DNA of 64,000 nt from Pseudoscleropodium purum (Eukaryota; Streptophyta; Bryopsida; Hypnales; Brachytheciaceae). Below are positions 11,947-25,690 of the stretch, in pieces (the first letter of the stretch is position 1; every line of letters begins with the position of its first letter). Below the pieces are notes generated by a model. That model worked only from the letters and a program-made list of their open reading frames with translations. It made no database searches and was not told where the DNA came from. The stretch covers positions 12,152,001 to 12,216,000 of the forward strand of contig OZ017803.1 in NCBI GenBank assembly GCA_963969395.1, written 5' to 3'. The position numbers and the translations under genes were made by a program.

Positions 11947-13726
11947 GTTCCTAAATGCCAGACTCCGAACAATGAGCTACAAAAGTGGATCTCGACTCAT
12001 ATCACTCTCAATTGATCGGTTCCCTCTGCACCTTCATTCTAATGAGCTTGAGGGAGGCACAAATCTTGCTAAAATTGTCGTACAGGTATAACGGCCCACC
12101 CACCCTCTCTCGCAGTCACTAGACAAAAAAGATAGTTTCAGACATGCATTTCAGGGAATCCTCATGGGTCTGACACCGGAAGGATTAAACGTAATTTGGG
12201 CCCAGATATCATCTCACGGTGGCAGAATAGGATCGGTGGTCGCAGAAGCAAACAGACCTGATGCACTAGATTAAACAACCCTGAATCAAATGCAATGAAA
12301 ATGCTATCTTCGTTCTCCAAATGCATGTGATGCCAATCGGTAGTCATTCAAATCGGCAGCATACCTTTGAGCAAGTCACGACGCATTGTATGTACTCATA
12401 CCCCACTCTAAAAGTTGAACACTGTGTCACGTCGAACCCCGACGACTGCACAGCTTGAAGCAGAACGCTCTGGAAATTTGGACGAGGCTTGTTCCACACC
12501 ATCTCCACGACAACCTCCTTCTCTCCTACGTGTACGTGGATGGCGCTTATGGTGCCAGCATTAGTCACAAGTACAGGATCAGCTCGAACCACGACGCCCT
12601 CTGAGGAAGCTGACAAGGGAGATTCGGACTTACAATTCTCGGGCGCCAACAGCTGCTTCGTAAAAATGCATTGAGAAGGGTTGACAACAGCTGCTAATGG
12701 TCCACGAAAAGGAGCTAAGTACCTCATTTTCTTACACCATGGTGACTGGTTGTCCGACGCCATCAACTTCAAGTCAGCACGACGATTCAGAAGTTGGGCT
12801 TTCTTCTGTTGCAGAGCTCCCACAAACGAGATTGCGTCCTCCACCACCACTGCCCTCTCCCTCTGCCACCCCAAAACTCACTTTTCTCAGATAAATAACA
12901 GCGAACCTACTTCGACAATAGATCACGTAGCAACGTCTTCTGAAATGTACTATTCGTAAAGGTGCCAGCGAGATCTCAATTGCATCTCCTAGCTTGTGGT
13001 CATAACTGTTCCAATGCTTTAAGCCACTGCAACTCAAAACATTGAAATTCTATGACCAAGGAAATGTGAGCTAGGTGAGTGAGGAAAGAGCTATACTTTC
13101 GGCGCTGGAGGCAACAGAGACTCCAGAATGGAGTACTTGGCAGACATGTCGTCTCTCCTCTGCCGCTCCCGAATGATGTGCTCCGCTGTCGTGGGCACCC
13201 GATTCGCCTTTGATTTCGGCCCTGCTAGATGAAGTCCTAGTTCTTGTGAACTCTTCTTCTTATGAGGACACTTCGGCTTGGCCGTTCCACTTCCACGTGA
13301 TCTCTTTGGCTTCAGTACTGGCGGAGTATTCGGTGCAGAAGCCGTGGGCATCGTGAAAGCTGGACTTTCAAACCCTCTGGTTCCCGTCTGTACAGAACAA
13401 GGCGTGGAGTTCACCGCCAAGGATTTTCGAATGCTAGCGGGGGCTTGAGTAGCGGAGGTCATTACTGGGATGGTCTTACTTCTATGAGAAGGCAAGAGTG
13501 GAATTGACACAGGATTCGGAAGCGAAAGAGATATTGATAAAGGGTTCAGGTGGGAAGGAGGCGCCCCTTGCTCGGGGCTCAAGTGCATCTCCGGAAGCTC
13601 AATGTCGACCAGCAAGGCATCTAGGCTAGGAGTGCTCCCCTCGTGACCCATGACGTCGTTAAGAAGGGTGCCACAGAATGGGGTTCGCCATTGAAACATT
13701 TCCTCCAATGAATCCAGGAGCTCCAT
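11815..13726 (-). CDS. bHLH transcription factor with ACT-like C-terminus (3 exons)
   Basis: A nuclear DNA-binding regulator is predicted. Proposed exons: 13726-13097, 12862-12365 and 11904-11815. Introns of 234 and 460 bp have GT...AG ends and phase 0 junctions, giving 405 residues. Residues 139-158 are Lys/Arg-rich, a likely bipartite nuclear signal. The basic region at about 180-192 has the H183/E187/R191 pattern of G-box (CACGTG) binders. Helix 1 runs to about 206, the loop carries PPAPK, and helix 2 starts in exon 2 (about 211-235). Residues about 313-405 look like the ACT-like dimerisation fold common in plant bHLHs; exon 3 supplies its last helix. The N-terminus is acidic, and LSISLSL (63-69) resembles a weak EAR repression motif. 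The third exon is my inference: without it the frame stops at 12344. The subfamily was not determined. Confidence 0.8.
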
Positions 13727-14195
13727 GATGAGAAGACCGCTCTGATCGACTGCTCTAGCTCGTAAGAAAACACTCTGAAGCGTTTCCTATTCTCAATTGA
13801 AAGTTCGGTGCTGGCGGTTTCAAACTAGTATTGCCGTGGCCGCTGCTGGTGATCAGAAGGTGGAGGGGGATTGACAGCTCCGGCCAACTCCGCAGGTAAT
13901 ACCACAAAATCGATCAACCAAACGACACTTCGAAAGTGATAGCATCTAGTTCCAAGTCGCGCACTTCCTAAAGCCGATTCATTTGCTTTCTGTGGGGCGG
14001 CACTTTTCGAGGTCTTCTCAAGGTTCATAATTTGCAACTATGATTGAAATTCGACACTGGTCCTAGATCAGGCTGTACTGTTCCGCTGCAGCTTTGGAAT
14101 GAAAATGGTCGATCAGGTGGGATTAACTTGCCTATCATTGATTTAAAAGTTGTTCGTCTGACTAGGACGGCTGCTACATGGATATGTAGTTCTAA
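13727..14195 (-). promoter_or_regulatory. bHLH 5' flank, conserved in the duplicate
   Basis: The sequence upstream of the bHLH start (13727-14195) aligns with 3500-3950 in the broken copy, so promoter and 5' UTR were duplicated together with exon 1. No TATA box was assigned with confidence. Confidence 0.45.
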
Positions 14196-14210
14196 TTATG
14201 AGGTTGATAT

Positions 14211-14381
14211 AATATGATCTTCAAGGCTTCTAGAATCTGCAGTATTCTCACCTGTCGGAGTTTTCATAATATGATTTTCAAGGCTTTTAGAACCTGCAAT
14301 ATTCTCACTTGTCGGAGTTTTCATAATATGATCTTCAAGGCTTCTAGAACCTGCAATATTCTCACCTATTGGAGTTTTCAG
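14211..14381 (-). repeat. 57-bp tandem repeat, three units
   Basis: Units lie at 14211-14267, 14268-14324 and 14325-14381, differing at a few bases. The period is divisible by three, and the minus strand stays open across all units, encoding a 19-residue repeat with the core GSRSLEDHIMKTP. A single related unit occurs in each arm of the fold-back at 3.1-4.1 kb. A small repeat-containing exon and a non-coding minisatellite are both possible. Confidence 0.75.
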
Positions 14382-15600
14382 CTTTTGAACACTTTGTAAA
14401 CTATCAATGATCATGAGGTTTCCATTCATCAAGAATCAACATCTTTGATGGATGCATGGAACATTTTAGAAGCTTTTAAACACCCTTCAAAGAATTATCA
14501 GTGATCTCAAAGTTTGCATTCATCAAGAATCAACACTTTTGATAGATGCATGGAGCATTTTATAAAGGTGTTGAATGAAACAAAAGACATGACATGAAAA
14601 ATGGTGGAAGTGTAAAACTCTGTACTAGGTAAACAACAATATTAATTTATTGATCAACTAGACCTCACATATCCACTCCAAGAAAATCCTAATTATCCTG
14701 TGTAGTGTAAATGCGGTTGTAGATAGGATTTAGACATTAGAATTTAGAAACCAAAGTGGATGTCATAGTCTTTGTCCAAGGACACAACCAATAAAACAAA
14801 AAAGCTTTAAAACCCTCTGCATTATGCCTTCAGATGATTAAATCAAGTAGATAGAATTCATCATAATAGGTCCTTTAAATATACAATGTTGGTATTTATA
14901 TAGAAAGGATACTAGAGGATCAAGCTAGGTAGTCTAATTAGAAGCAATGATTAGAATTCAAATATATTAGAGTTTTTGTGGCAAGTAAATGACTAGGTTT
15001 TTTTCCATTATAGGTGTTGGCAAGGTCATCCATGGAATGTCATTGTCAATGGTGAGACGAAAACATATTGGATCTTGTTTTGTAGTGTGGATTACTTGTT
15101 TGTCTCACATGTGCAACAAATCATTTTGTGTATCACCTAGTCACAAATCTCTTAGTGTTCAAAAGCAAATTGATTTTTTATCATTGCTAATCTAATAAAC
15201 TAATTGTAGAAGAAAAAGTAATTTTGATCATTTAAGCAACTCAAGCCTTAAAAATTGAAAATGAAATTTTTCTATTCAAGAGAATGTTTTGGATGCTGGG
15301 ATTCTTCATATATGTTATTTACACATTTTCATCTAATAGCAAGAAAGAGAATAAGCAAGTTCTTGAGTATGCAACTACTATATTACATGGCCCTAGTTAT
15401 AATTTAAACATGTAACTCCTATATTAGATGGCCTTGGTTATAATCATTTATAATGCATTTTAGTCCAATCTCAAAAGATATAATCATCAGAAGATTTTTA
15501 ATTGCATTGGAGGGCTACAAGTCCTTGAGGTTTGAAAACCCTAGGAACTCATTGTACCTGCTACCTAATGCAGCATAGTGACTGCCATGTCATTAAAAAA

Positions 15601-15643
15601 AATTCAAATGCAAAAAAAAATTCAATTATTTTGCATTTGAATT
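15601..15643. other. Short perfect hairpin and adjacent AAT-type microsatellite
   Basis: AATTCAAATGCAAAA (15601-15615) and its exact reverse complement (15629-15643) are separated by 13 nt. An imperfect AAT-type repeat follows (about 15648-15690). It may be the end of a small fold-back element. No target duplication was found. Confidence 0.6.
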
Positions 15644-15899
15644 TTTTCAAATAATAATAATAAATAATAATAATAATAATAAATAAAAAGTAAAAATTTG
15701 ACAACGGCCGTTTTTTTAGCTTCCAAGGGAACAATAATAGAAATGGCCTTGAAACAACCTTCATAGACTCTTAAAAATCCTCGAATGTTACTTTTATGTA
15801 GAAAATTCATGTAGTTATTTCAATAAGGAATCCAAAAATATAATTATATACATGAAATAAATATTTTTGAAGACGATAATAGCATTTAAGAACCTAATT

Positions 15900-18800
15900 G
15901 TATGAATTTTTTTAATACATGTATTGTAGGCTGAGCTACCTAATTTGGGGGACTTTTTGACAAAAATTTGATTTTAATTGGAAAAAAATTATTGTATAAA
16001 TTCTTAAAACATGACAAAAAGTTTCAAACCAAAACAAGACCGTTTGACTTCATGTAATTGTGCAAACATAGAAAATATCAACCAAAACTATTTCATTGCA
16101 TAATTGCCATTGAAAGTTAGAAACTCAGAGTGTGTGCTCTATCGAATTTTTAATTGAATTTTTTTTCTTAATTTTAAAATAAAAAATTAGTTGTTTTTGC
16201 ACATCTACCAAAAGTCAAACAACCTTGTGAAGGGTTGAGACTCTTTGTCATGATTGTGCATAGATGTTTGAATTCTTCATATATATTGTGAGTTTTTTTA
16301 ATATATCCAACATTTTCTACATTTAATTTCTTTTTAATTTGATCTTCACTTAACTTTTGAATCTTTTTTATTTGATATAATTTTTACAAAAACTATCATC
16401 TAAGCCTTTTTAATGCTAATGACCCCTACATATAATACAAGAGTTGCTTACCCAAGAGCAAGCTTACGTCACATATTGTTGAATATACTCTAGTTGCATC
16501 TAAAAGCATTTAAATAAACAATGAAATTTCCATAATTCATATTATTTAACTATCTTAGTTTTTATTGGATTTGATTGATCTACCATTTAGATTAACCTAT
16601 TCATGTGCTTTTATTTGGTATATACAGATTCATCAAAATTTACCATTTTAACTTTGAACCTTTGTAACTCTTGTATACTATATTCAATTGTTATTATTTG
16701 ACTTCATATGATATGAATTAGTAATTATTTATCTTTAAGTAATTGAAAAATTATTTCTCACTTATATACAATGATGCCTATTAGAAAATTTATCTTCATT
16801 TTCAGTGATCCTATCTTAACCCCTAATTAGTTTGTGCACTTTTCATCATGTTCAAGTATTCCAACTTTAAATAATACATGTAGTCTCTCTAATAATTCCT
16901 AATTTACTTTCACACTAGCCATAATCAAGTTTTTTTTAATTTTTAACTAATTGTAATTAGTGAACTTTCATGCATTAATCATTGCATAGTTCTTCAATCA
17001 ATTTATCTATTAAGATGCCATTTTTCAATGCCATAAAGGCTCACCAACCTATGACACCATAAATCAACATTAACTTAGATGTAGTTACATAAATCCCTAA
17101 AGTTTCTTGACTATGTTGTCACCAAAGTGCTCAAAAACTGTCATTTTTAGTACAAGTAACAAATTTTTGAATAAAAAGTTTTTTTAACACATTTAACCAT
17201 AGGATTTTGTAGTATGCTGACTTGAAAATATATGGTAAAAATTTCAGAAATTTTCACCATGTTGATTGTAAAATACTAGCATTTAAATTCACTAAAATCA
17301 TTTTTGGCCTTTTGGGGCTCTATAGAACACATGCACTACACTTCACAAGCTCACTTTTCTATTAAAAAATGAAAAAAATTAAGGTTTTTCTTTGGATTAT
17401 TTTTTCTAGACAAGTTGGTCACATGCTTCAAAAATTTCAGATCATTTGGAATTGTACAACATATAGGAAAAAATAATAAGTAGATAGTAGTAGTGAATGA
17501 TTCAAAATACTAATGAAACATTTCAATAAACAATCTACATCCTAGTGTTTTATTTTTTTTTCAAAAATATTGAAAATTGGATAAAGTAGAGGATTTCAAA
17601 GTTTACTTTAGAGTAGAAAATTCATAATTGCCAACAAACAAAAAATCCTCATAACTTTTGACTCATTGAGAGAGACAGATAGACAAACATACAAACAAAG
17701 AGAGATACACAGAGAGAGACACACAAAGAACTAATGTAAATTGTTTTCATCCAAACAAGCATACCATAAGCATCAATGGACAAAGTCCAAAAGTATATGT
17801 ACTAAAGTTGTAGTATACAACATACTACATGGTACCATGGAAGTTTGAAGAAAAAATAGTTGTGAGTTGAAAGAAAATCAATTTCAAAGTTATCCATGTC
17901 AAAAACTCAATTTTGTTCAACATGATTTGGAATTATTTTATTTTTGTCAATTTTTTCTTAGAAATTTGAAAAAACTTTTTGTACCTTGGTATGTTGGTAT
18001 ACATCATTTTAGATTGTTGTACACAAAAATTGAAGGAAATTGACATTTATAGAAATTAAAATATAAACAACTTGACAAACATGCAAATGATGTTGGTTCT
18101 CACTATATCTAATTTTTTTTTGTAATTTAGAGTATGAGATAGCATCATCCATTGTAGAGAGAGTATAGGTTGCAACATAGACCATTGTTACATCTAATGC
18201 CTTTGCATTTGAAATATTTGTTGAATTAGACAATGCATTCAATTTATATTTCACAATTGTATATTGCATTTTAAAATTCAATTTCTTTGTCCAAAGACTA
18301 GTGTTCATGGTACACATAATTGATCCAATGAAATTCCAAAAAATAAATTTATCATTGTCAATATCATCACAAAATTGAAAATTGCCAAAAATTACACTAA
18401 CCTTTATCAAATTGGTAGTGAGAACCAACATCATTTGCATGTTTGTCAAATTATTTATATTTTAATTTCTATAAATGTCAATTTCCTTCAATTTTTGTAT
18501 ACAACAATCTAAAATGGCGTATACCAATATGCCAAGGCACAAAAAAAAATTTCAAAGTTCTAAGAAAAAATTGACAAAAATAAAATAATTCCAAATCATA
18601 TTGAACAAAATTGAGTTTTTGACATGGATAACTTTGAAATTGATTTTCTTTCAACTCACAACTATTTTTTTCTTCAAACTTCCATGGTACCATGTAGTAT
18701 GTTGTATATTGCAACTTTTGTATGTATACTTTTTGACTTTGTTCATTGATGCTTATGATATGGTTGTTTGGATGAAAATGTTTCACATTGATACTCGGTT

Positions 18801-21250
18801 TCATTTGTCACTGTATATATATATATACATCTAGAAAATCAATTTCAAATTTTTGTATCTAAAAAAAGTGATTTTTTTAATGCACTTGGATTGCTCATTT
18901 ACAAAAAAAAGTAACATATTAGGCCATAACTTTTGATTCATATTTCCAAATGTCATGAAATTTAGTGCATATGAAAGACATTCCTTGTCCCCACTTTTTT
19001 TTTTAAAATTTGAGCTAAAAATATAGAAATCTCTATTCACACGCATTTGCCCCAAATTTTTATGTAGCCAATAAATGCAACTTGGTCCTTTAGGGGTTAA
19101 CAACATTAATTTGTTTACATTTGAAAAAACATAATTATATTCTTCATTCTATTTAGTGTTGTTTTTAAAATATAATTACTTTGAACTACTCGTTTTATTA
19201 AAGTTGTAATTTTTACCAACCAAGATAGCTTGAGAATAGCCATGTTATGAAATTATTATGAAGCAAAAAAATAGATAGATATTTGTTCAATGAAAAGACA
19301 TGAAATAATATACTGTTAAGCTAAGGACTAGTTTACACTAGGGCCATTTGAAACCCTTCTCGAATAATTAAAGCAATGATTGTTGGAGAAATAATTGTGG
19401 TCCAAGTAGGATTAACATTGTGGCCAAGATCCACACAATTTTTTATGGATGAGAAGTCCATTTAGAATCCTACATGACTAAAGTAGATAATATTTTGCTA
19501 GTTTCTAGGAGCTTTTTTATTGACCACCTCTTTCAATAGGCTTAACAAATTTTGAAGGGTTTTTGATAGGCTAAAATCTTACAACTATAGATTTTGTCTA
19601 TGTAATTGATCTTGAGGTTGGCAATGTTAAATCTCATAATAAATAAATACAAGCTAGCTATGATTTCTCTTCAATTTACACCAAGACCACACTAATTGTT
19701 ATAATTATCATTTTTTGTCTTGGACTCTCACTTCCTATGATCACATCTAACAAAGTAGGATACCTTGGAGTGCTTGTACTTTTTGGGTCCGGTCCTAAAT
19801 AGAATGAAGAATATACTATATAAGAACATCCCTTTGTTCCTATTCAAGAAAACAAATATTGGTAACAATAAATTGTACAACTATTGAAATCTTAGGTTGT
19901 AATAACAGTGCCATTTGTACACATAAATTGATATCAAATAACACCCATCACAATAACAACTACCTCTTACCTACACAATCTTTGCAATTGATATGTGGCT
20001 TTCAATTTGATGACAATTCCATCAATTAGGCTTAAACAATTTGTTAGATGAAATAATTAAATGATATTTCTTTGGAATGAAAACATGGCAAATAGTTTCT
20101 TTGTGACCATAGTCGTGACACTGAATAATTAATATAATAAATATAGCTTTCATTCACTACTATGGGGTTGTGACATTGTAAACTTAAACCCTAAAGGATC
20201 AAATTGCATTTTTTTCGGCCTATATAGTGATTTTGTGCATCTCACTATGAATGAAATTTTTTTTCAATTCTTTGATATTTTCATACAACATATGCCCAAG
20301 TAGTAGCTTTAAGGCCCCAACAATTCTCATAACTTTTGACTACATAGTTAAAATAGTTAAGTATGCATTACAAAAAATTTCAGGCCTCAACTAGGGTGTT
20401 TGATTGCATATAATTGTGTAAATAGAGAAAACATTAGCCAAAACTATCTTATAGAAAAATTGTTAGCAAAAGTCAAATTTTGTGCCCTATTGGATTTTCA
20501 AATTTTTTTTAATTATTATTTTAAAAAAAATTTGATGTACATATTCATTTGCCAAAAGTGAAATGACCTTCCACAAGGCCTAGATTGTCTATAATGATTT
20601 TTTTTTTTTTAAATACCAAATAGTTCATGTAAATTAAAAAAATTACTTTCTTTATAAGCAAAAATTTGAAATTGGTTTTCAAGATTTATATATATATGGA
20701 AATCTTTGAATCTTCCATTTTGATTAATGAGATGAAACATATGAAGAGTTTTAGTTTGCAAGCAATTATGGACTCTTTATTCTAAAATGAACTTTGTAGT
20801 CCTTTACTTTACTCAATTTTCAATATTTTAAAAAATAAAATAAAATCATAGAATGCAGATTTTATATTAGAACATTACAACCATTGGGGTTGGCATTATT
20901 CAATTGTAGAACTAAATTCTTCATAATTTAGTATTTTGAATCATTCTCTATTTTTTTCTACTTACTATTTTTTTCCTATATATTGTACAATTCCAAATGA
21001 TCTAAAAATTTTCAAAGATGTAGCTAATTTGACTTGAAGAATGAATTCAAAGAAGCACCACCAATATAAGCATTTTTCATACAAATGTAATTTAGTGGAT
21101 TGTTGCTACTTTGTTTTTTGATTTTTGTCAATTCAAATGCTAATATCTTGCAATCTACACAATGGAAAATCAAAATATTCACCTTTTTCAAATGTTTTTT
21201 TTTACTAATCCTCTAAGGTACTACTTAGGATTGGTGTATACATAAAATAC
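15900..21250. repeat. Mosaic of diverged AT-rich fold-back elements
   Basis: Several blocks recur within this interval. 15960-16260 matches 20340-20600 in direct orientation, and 17260-17540 matches 20925-21180 inverted. One presumed terminus reads TTAAACCCTAAAGGATCAA at about 20190, and its inverted counterpart lies at about 19085-19100. The interval is 70% or more AT, with no transposase-like ORF. It is best read as overlapping relics of one non-autonomous inverted-repeat family. Confidence 0.55.
17742..18780. repeat. Large inverted repeat: about 370-bp arms, about 300-bp loop
   Basis: The left arm (about 17745-18113) and right arm (about 18408-18778) are reverse complements with roughly 90% identity by eye. 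Matched words include TACTACATGGTACCATGG on the left and its complement near 18690. A transcript would form a long hairpin, a possible small-RNA source. ORFs on either strand across the arms are by-products. Confidence 0.85.
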
Positions 21251-22039
21251 TTATATGATAATTGCTTATGGACATTGGCACACAACCTTCAACTAAACTT
21301 ATCTAACCCACAAAAAATGACTCATTATTTGAATATGACCGATTTAACTCTTCATAATTTGAAAATTATAATTCAATTGAAGCCATAATTATTCATGTCA
21401 TCAAATTCAATGGAAAATATTGTTTATATAGCCTTCAATCTGATTTGGTTTTCAAAGGACTAGAGGTTCAAATTGAGATTCTAAGCAAGATTCTTGCAAG
21501 AGCTTACACAAATTGTTATAACATGAATTGAATGCATTATAGAAGTCATAGATCAAAGTTATACAAATGTACAAACATTTTCCAATATGCATTTGATTCT
21601 ATTATCCAAATTCTTTAAAATTGCCCAATACTTTGATATCATGTCCCACAAGACTAATACCTAAGTATATAAGACTCTTGCCTTACCCATATATAAGCTA
21701 GTGAATATTATTTCATGGCAGTTAAAATCCATCAAGTGTTGAAAGGAGACAGGTAAATTATCCTCCATTTGGGGTGGGGGGCAGGGCCACCAGTTGATTT
21801 CCAGCCCTACTTAGTTAAATTCTTTCTTGGGTTTTGCATCTTTTGCTTTCAAAATGCAACTGGATTTTTTCCCACTTCCACTGGCTAACTTTGAACTAGA
21901 TGCACTTGCCTTTCCTCTCTCAATAAAATAATAAGAATGTCTAGTAGCTTTTAGGAAAACAATAGCTTTTAGGAAAACAATAGCAGGATAACAAAAAAAA
22001 TCTATATACTTTGTTGATGACTATGCAATGTTCACATCA

Positions 22040-24750
22040 AAATAACATGCTGTGTTGTAATGGAAAAAGGAAAGGGGGTTGTGTATGGAACAAGAAAGCC
22101 AAAAGAGTTGAAATAAGAGAGATGAAAATTTGAACACTAGAAATTCAACAATTGGGATGCAGGGATTGAGTTGACAAAAGCCACTATCTGTTCAAAATTT
22201 TGCATCTGTGACTCATTTTGCTCACCAATAAATTGAATGCTCACCAACACTTTTGCTCCTTTTTTTCCCCCTTTTAAACAACTTTTAGTCCATTTTCAAT
22301 TGAATTTGTGTCTGTGTCCATGGCTGGCAGGGGATATGCCTCTGATCAGAATGATGGCTATTGAGTGTTTTCACTGAATGCCTTTTGTGCTGGTGTGCAC
22401 CAGAGCCAGAAATATCCAGAAAAATATTGCATAAAATTGTCATTTAGTCTCCGCTTGGAACCGGGACCACTGGGAATCTGGGATTCCAGGACTTTGGGGC
22501 TTCAGGGTTCAGTTGACTGAGTAGATTGAAATGGAGTAAGGTGGGTACTCCCAAAACTGCCACTTTTTGCTAGTGAGCCTATTTGGTATTCTTAAACTGT
22601 TCAAGTTTTCATGTGCTCTTGTTGGCAAGTGAAAGGAGGTTCTAGCACACCAAAGAACATGGCATTTGGATATTAAGTGCAAAAGTTATTAAGGAACAAA
22701 GCTTGGTTCTAAAAGTGTTTCTTCCATGTAGTTCTAGAAATGACTTTGGAGATGTACATAGAGTGTAGATGGCGGTTTAACCCCTCACTGCCCCACCAAC
22801 CGAAAAGTTGCCTTAGAGAGTTTCAAGTCAAATTCAAAGTGTTGTAAATTTTGCATCCGTCATTCAAATTCAATAAAACGTGTTGAAAAAGTTGTGTCCT
22901 CTCTTCTAGTTTATGTGGTAAAATTTTCAGATCAATACAAGCTGAAATGATTTCTTGAAAGTCAGTCAAAGTTCATAGGTTCAATTTGAGTCCACCAAAT
23001 TGCATTTGATGGCTGAAACTTCGAGAGGTTGTATCTCCTTCATCCAGTGTTTGTTTTCAACAAAATCTGTTGGGTTATGTTCCCCTTAAAGTCTGGTTAT
23101 TGTGGTAAATTTTTCATATAAATCCAAGTTGATTTGAATGTTTGGAAGCAATTCGAAGTTCAAAATCTTGACATTTTTGGATTACAGTGAATTTTGGCAG
23201 CTTCTTTCTTCTCCATACAATGTCCATTTCCAATTATTTTTGTTGGAAAAATTGCACATATTAGTCTAGTTTGTGTGGCTAATATTTCATATCAATCCAA
23301 GAAGTTATGAAGAACTAAGAAACATTTTAGTAGAAGGAGGTTCAACCTTAGATGTTTTTTTTGCAACTTTTCTTGTCTATTTTTTGACATTTGCAAGCCA
23401 TTTTGCAAACACATTGAGTTAATTTACTGATATTTTTTTTTCTTCAATGTGTTTGTATGCTGGTTTTGAATCACTTTATAGTTTCAACTTTTTTCATTTA
23501 AGTAAGTTTAGAAATCAAATTTCACCTCCAAGTGTGTTGCTAGGAAAATTTCAGCATCTTTTTTTAACACTAAAACATCATAATCTTTCAATCTATACGG
23601 TCAAATGACTCCAAATTTGATTCACATCATCTACAACATGTTCACTACAAGATTGTACAGTTAAGATCTTTATAACTTAGTGACATTTACATCTACATCA
23701 CTTCAAAAGCATTGATGTTTTGGAACCCAAAATGGCCTTGGATGGTGAGGGGTTAAGGTCAGTGGCACATTTGGGTGTACATACCTTAGATAACTTATTA
23801 ACTTTGAAGAGCATGGAAATTCTAAGGGCTCTTTAGACTATGCTCTATGGTTGAGAGGCCATCAATTTACATCAATTGGATTAGAAGAAATCAAGAATTT
23901 GGCCTTCCAATTCTCACATACCCAAAAGGCAAAGTCCAAATGCTTATATGGTAGTACTTTTTTTTATCGAGGCAATGGATTCTTAAGGGAAGTCTTGGGT
24001 TAGGCTTTTTTTTAGGCTTTGTGGTGCCCGATTGCACTAGAAAAATTAATTTGGCTAAAAAAAGCAACAAAATGTGAAGTTTTTTGCCAAAAACTTCAAA
24101 TTAAAAAAAAATCTTGGATGAAATCACCAAATTGTAGACATGTGATATATACTAATGTGATATTTTCTATCCAATATGTGGATGAATGTTGAAATTTAGA
24201 GCACTACTATAAAATTTTACATCACCATTTTGGCACCCCATAAAAAATGAGAAAAAGTCTTAATGCAAATTTTAACTATAGTTGAAAGGCCATCAAATTT
24301 TTTTCATAAAAAATCAAAAATTGTACTTTATTGGCTATTTTCACCCCATTTTTTTGGACTCTCAAAGTCTCAATAATGTTTAGCCACTCACTCCCATGGA
24401 ATCTTGACTTGAACAACCATATAGTAATATGATGTGGCCCTAAGAGGTACGGTAAAAGAATATAAGGTAGGAATAACCCAAAAGTGATTCTTACCCATTT
24501 GAAACCCTTTGGATGCATCTAATTTATTTTTTTCTCATCCTACATTACATTCAATAGCATGTTTCTACAATAGATGGTATAGAATATTCCACGCTAAGCA
24601 ATATTTCATTAATAGCTAAGTAAACAAGTGGAGGCTTAATGTGATGAACATGGTGCATAAAGGCAATTAAACTTAATTTGTGCATGCAATGGAAAAATAA
24701 TGAGTATGTAAAAAAATATATAATAAAATCTCAAAGAAATTTTTAATTTT
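22040..24750. repeat. Dispersed repeat R1, copy 2, with inserted element
   Basis: 22040-22515 and about 23796-24750 align with 4500-6190. Comparison shows an insertion of about 1.28 kb between them. The inserted segment contains TTAACCCCTCAC (22777-22788) and its exact complement GTGAGGGGTTAA (23745-23756). Degenerate internal units recur between them. The class of the inserted element is uncertain because no clear target duplication was found. Confidence 0.55.
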
Positions 24751-25690
24751 ATTTTTTGATGAATTTCATAAATATATTGAAGCGATGTTAGCCTTGAAAG
24801 TTTTATGCAAGTCATGAATTAGTTGAACTAAAATGAATTGGAAGTATTGTGCAAATTTAGATCTCGAAATGGATATTTGAGTGCAAAAAAGTAGACAAAG
24901 AGAGAAATTAACCCAACTATTTTTTGTAGGTTCATTGTGATTTTTGAAGCTTCATCAAATAATAGCATTCTATGACACTAGTGCTATTCTATGAGCTTGT
25001 GAGTATAAGCCTATGAGTATTGAGCAGGGATTATGTGAGTGTTGAACTTAAAAATTTGAAGATGCACTAGAAAATTTAATAATACTTTCAAAAATAGATT
25101 CCACATTAAAAAAATGTTCAAAATTTACTATTTATAGGAAATTTTTATACCTATTACCTTGAACCTATTATCATGAATCTATTACTATGAATCTATTACC
25201 ATGGTTATGTAGAATTTAAATGAAAATGATAATTCTTAGTATTGTCTTAAATATTAGAAGTATACATTATGAAATTGATGAATTCAATTGATGTGAAAGA
25301 TGAAAGGAGATGAAAATAAGTTTGTATAGAAAATTGGTTGATCAATAATCTATAACAATGCTGGTCTTTTCAAAGTTGATAAGAGGTTACCAATAATTTT
25401 CTCTAGGTGTGTTGTTGTTGAACTTAATTAGATTTTTGATGATAATTATTTCTATATCTAATGATCTTTGATACAGTGAATTTTATTTGGTTGATCATTA
25501 TCTTGTAAAATCATGGATCTTCTCAAGGTCAATAGGAAGGTACCAACACTTTTTTCTTGATTTGCAAGTTAGTGAACTTATTTAGATTTTAGAGAAAAAA
25601 ATTAGTAATAGGAATTCATTATACATAGAAAGATTTGAGCTACACAAAATTTCATTTTTGTTGATCATTATTTTATTATAGCATAGGTCC

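Noticed and set aside
12344..12364. End of the bHLH protein by read-through to the stop at 12344
   Set aside because: A good GT donor at 12364 and a phase 0 exon at 11904-11815 give a more typical ACT-like C-terminus; kept only as an alternative.
18009..18804. Two minus-strand ORFs over the large hairpin (146 and 108 codons)
   Set aside because: They read through the inverted arms in AT-rich sequence, have no motif, and are explained by the palindrome.
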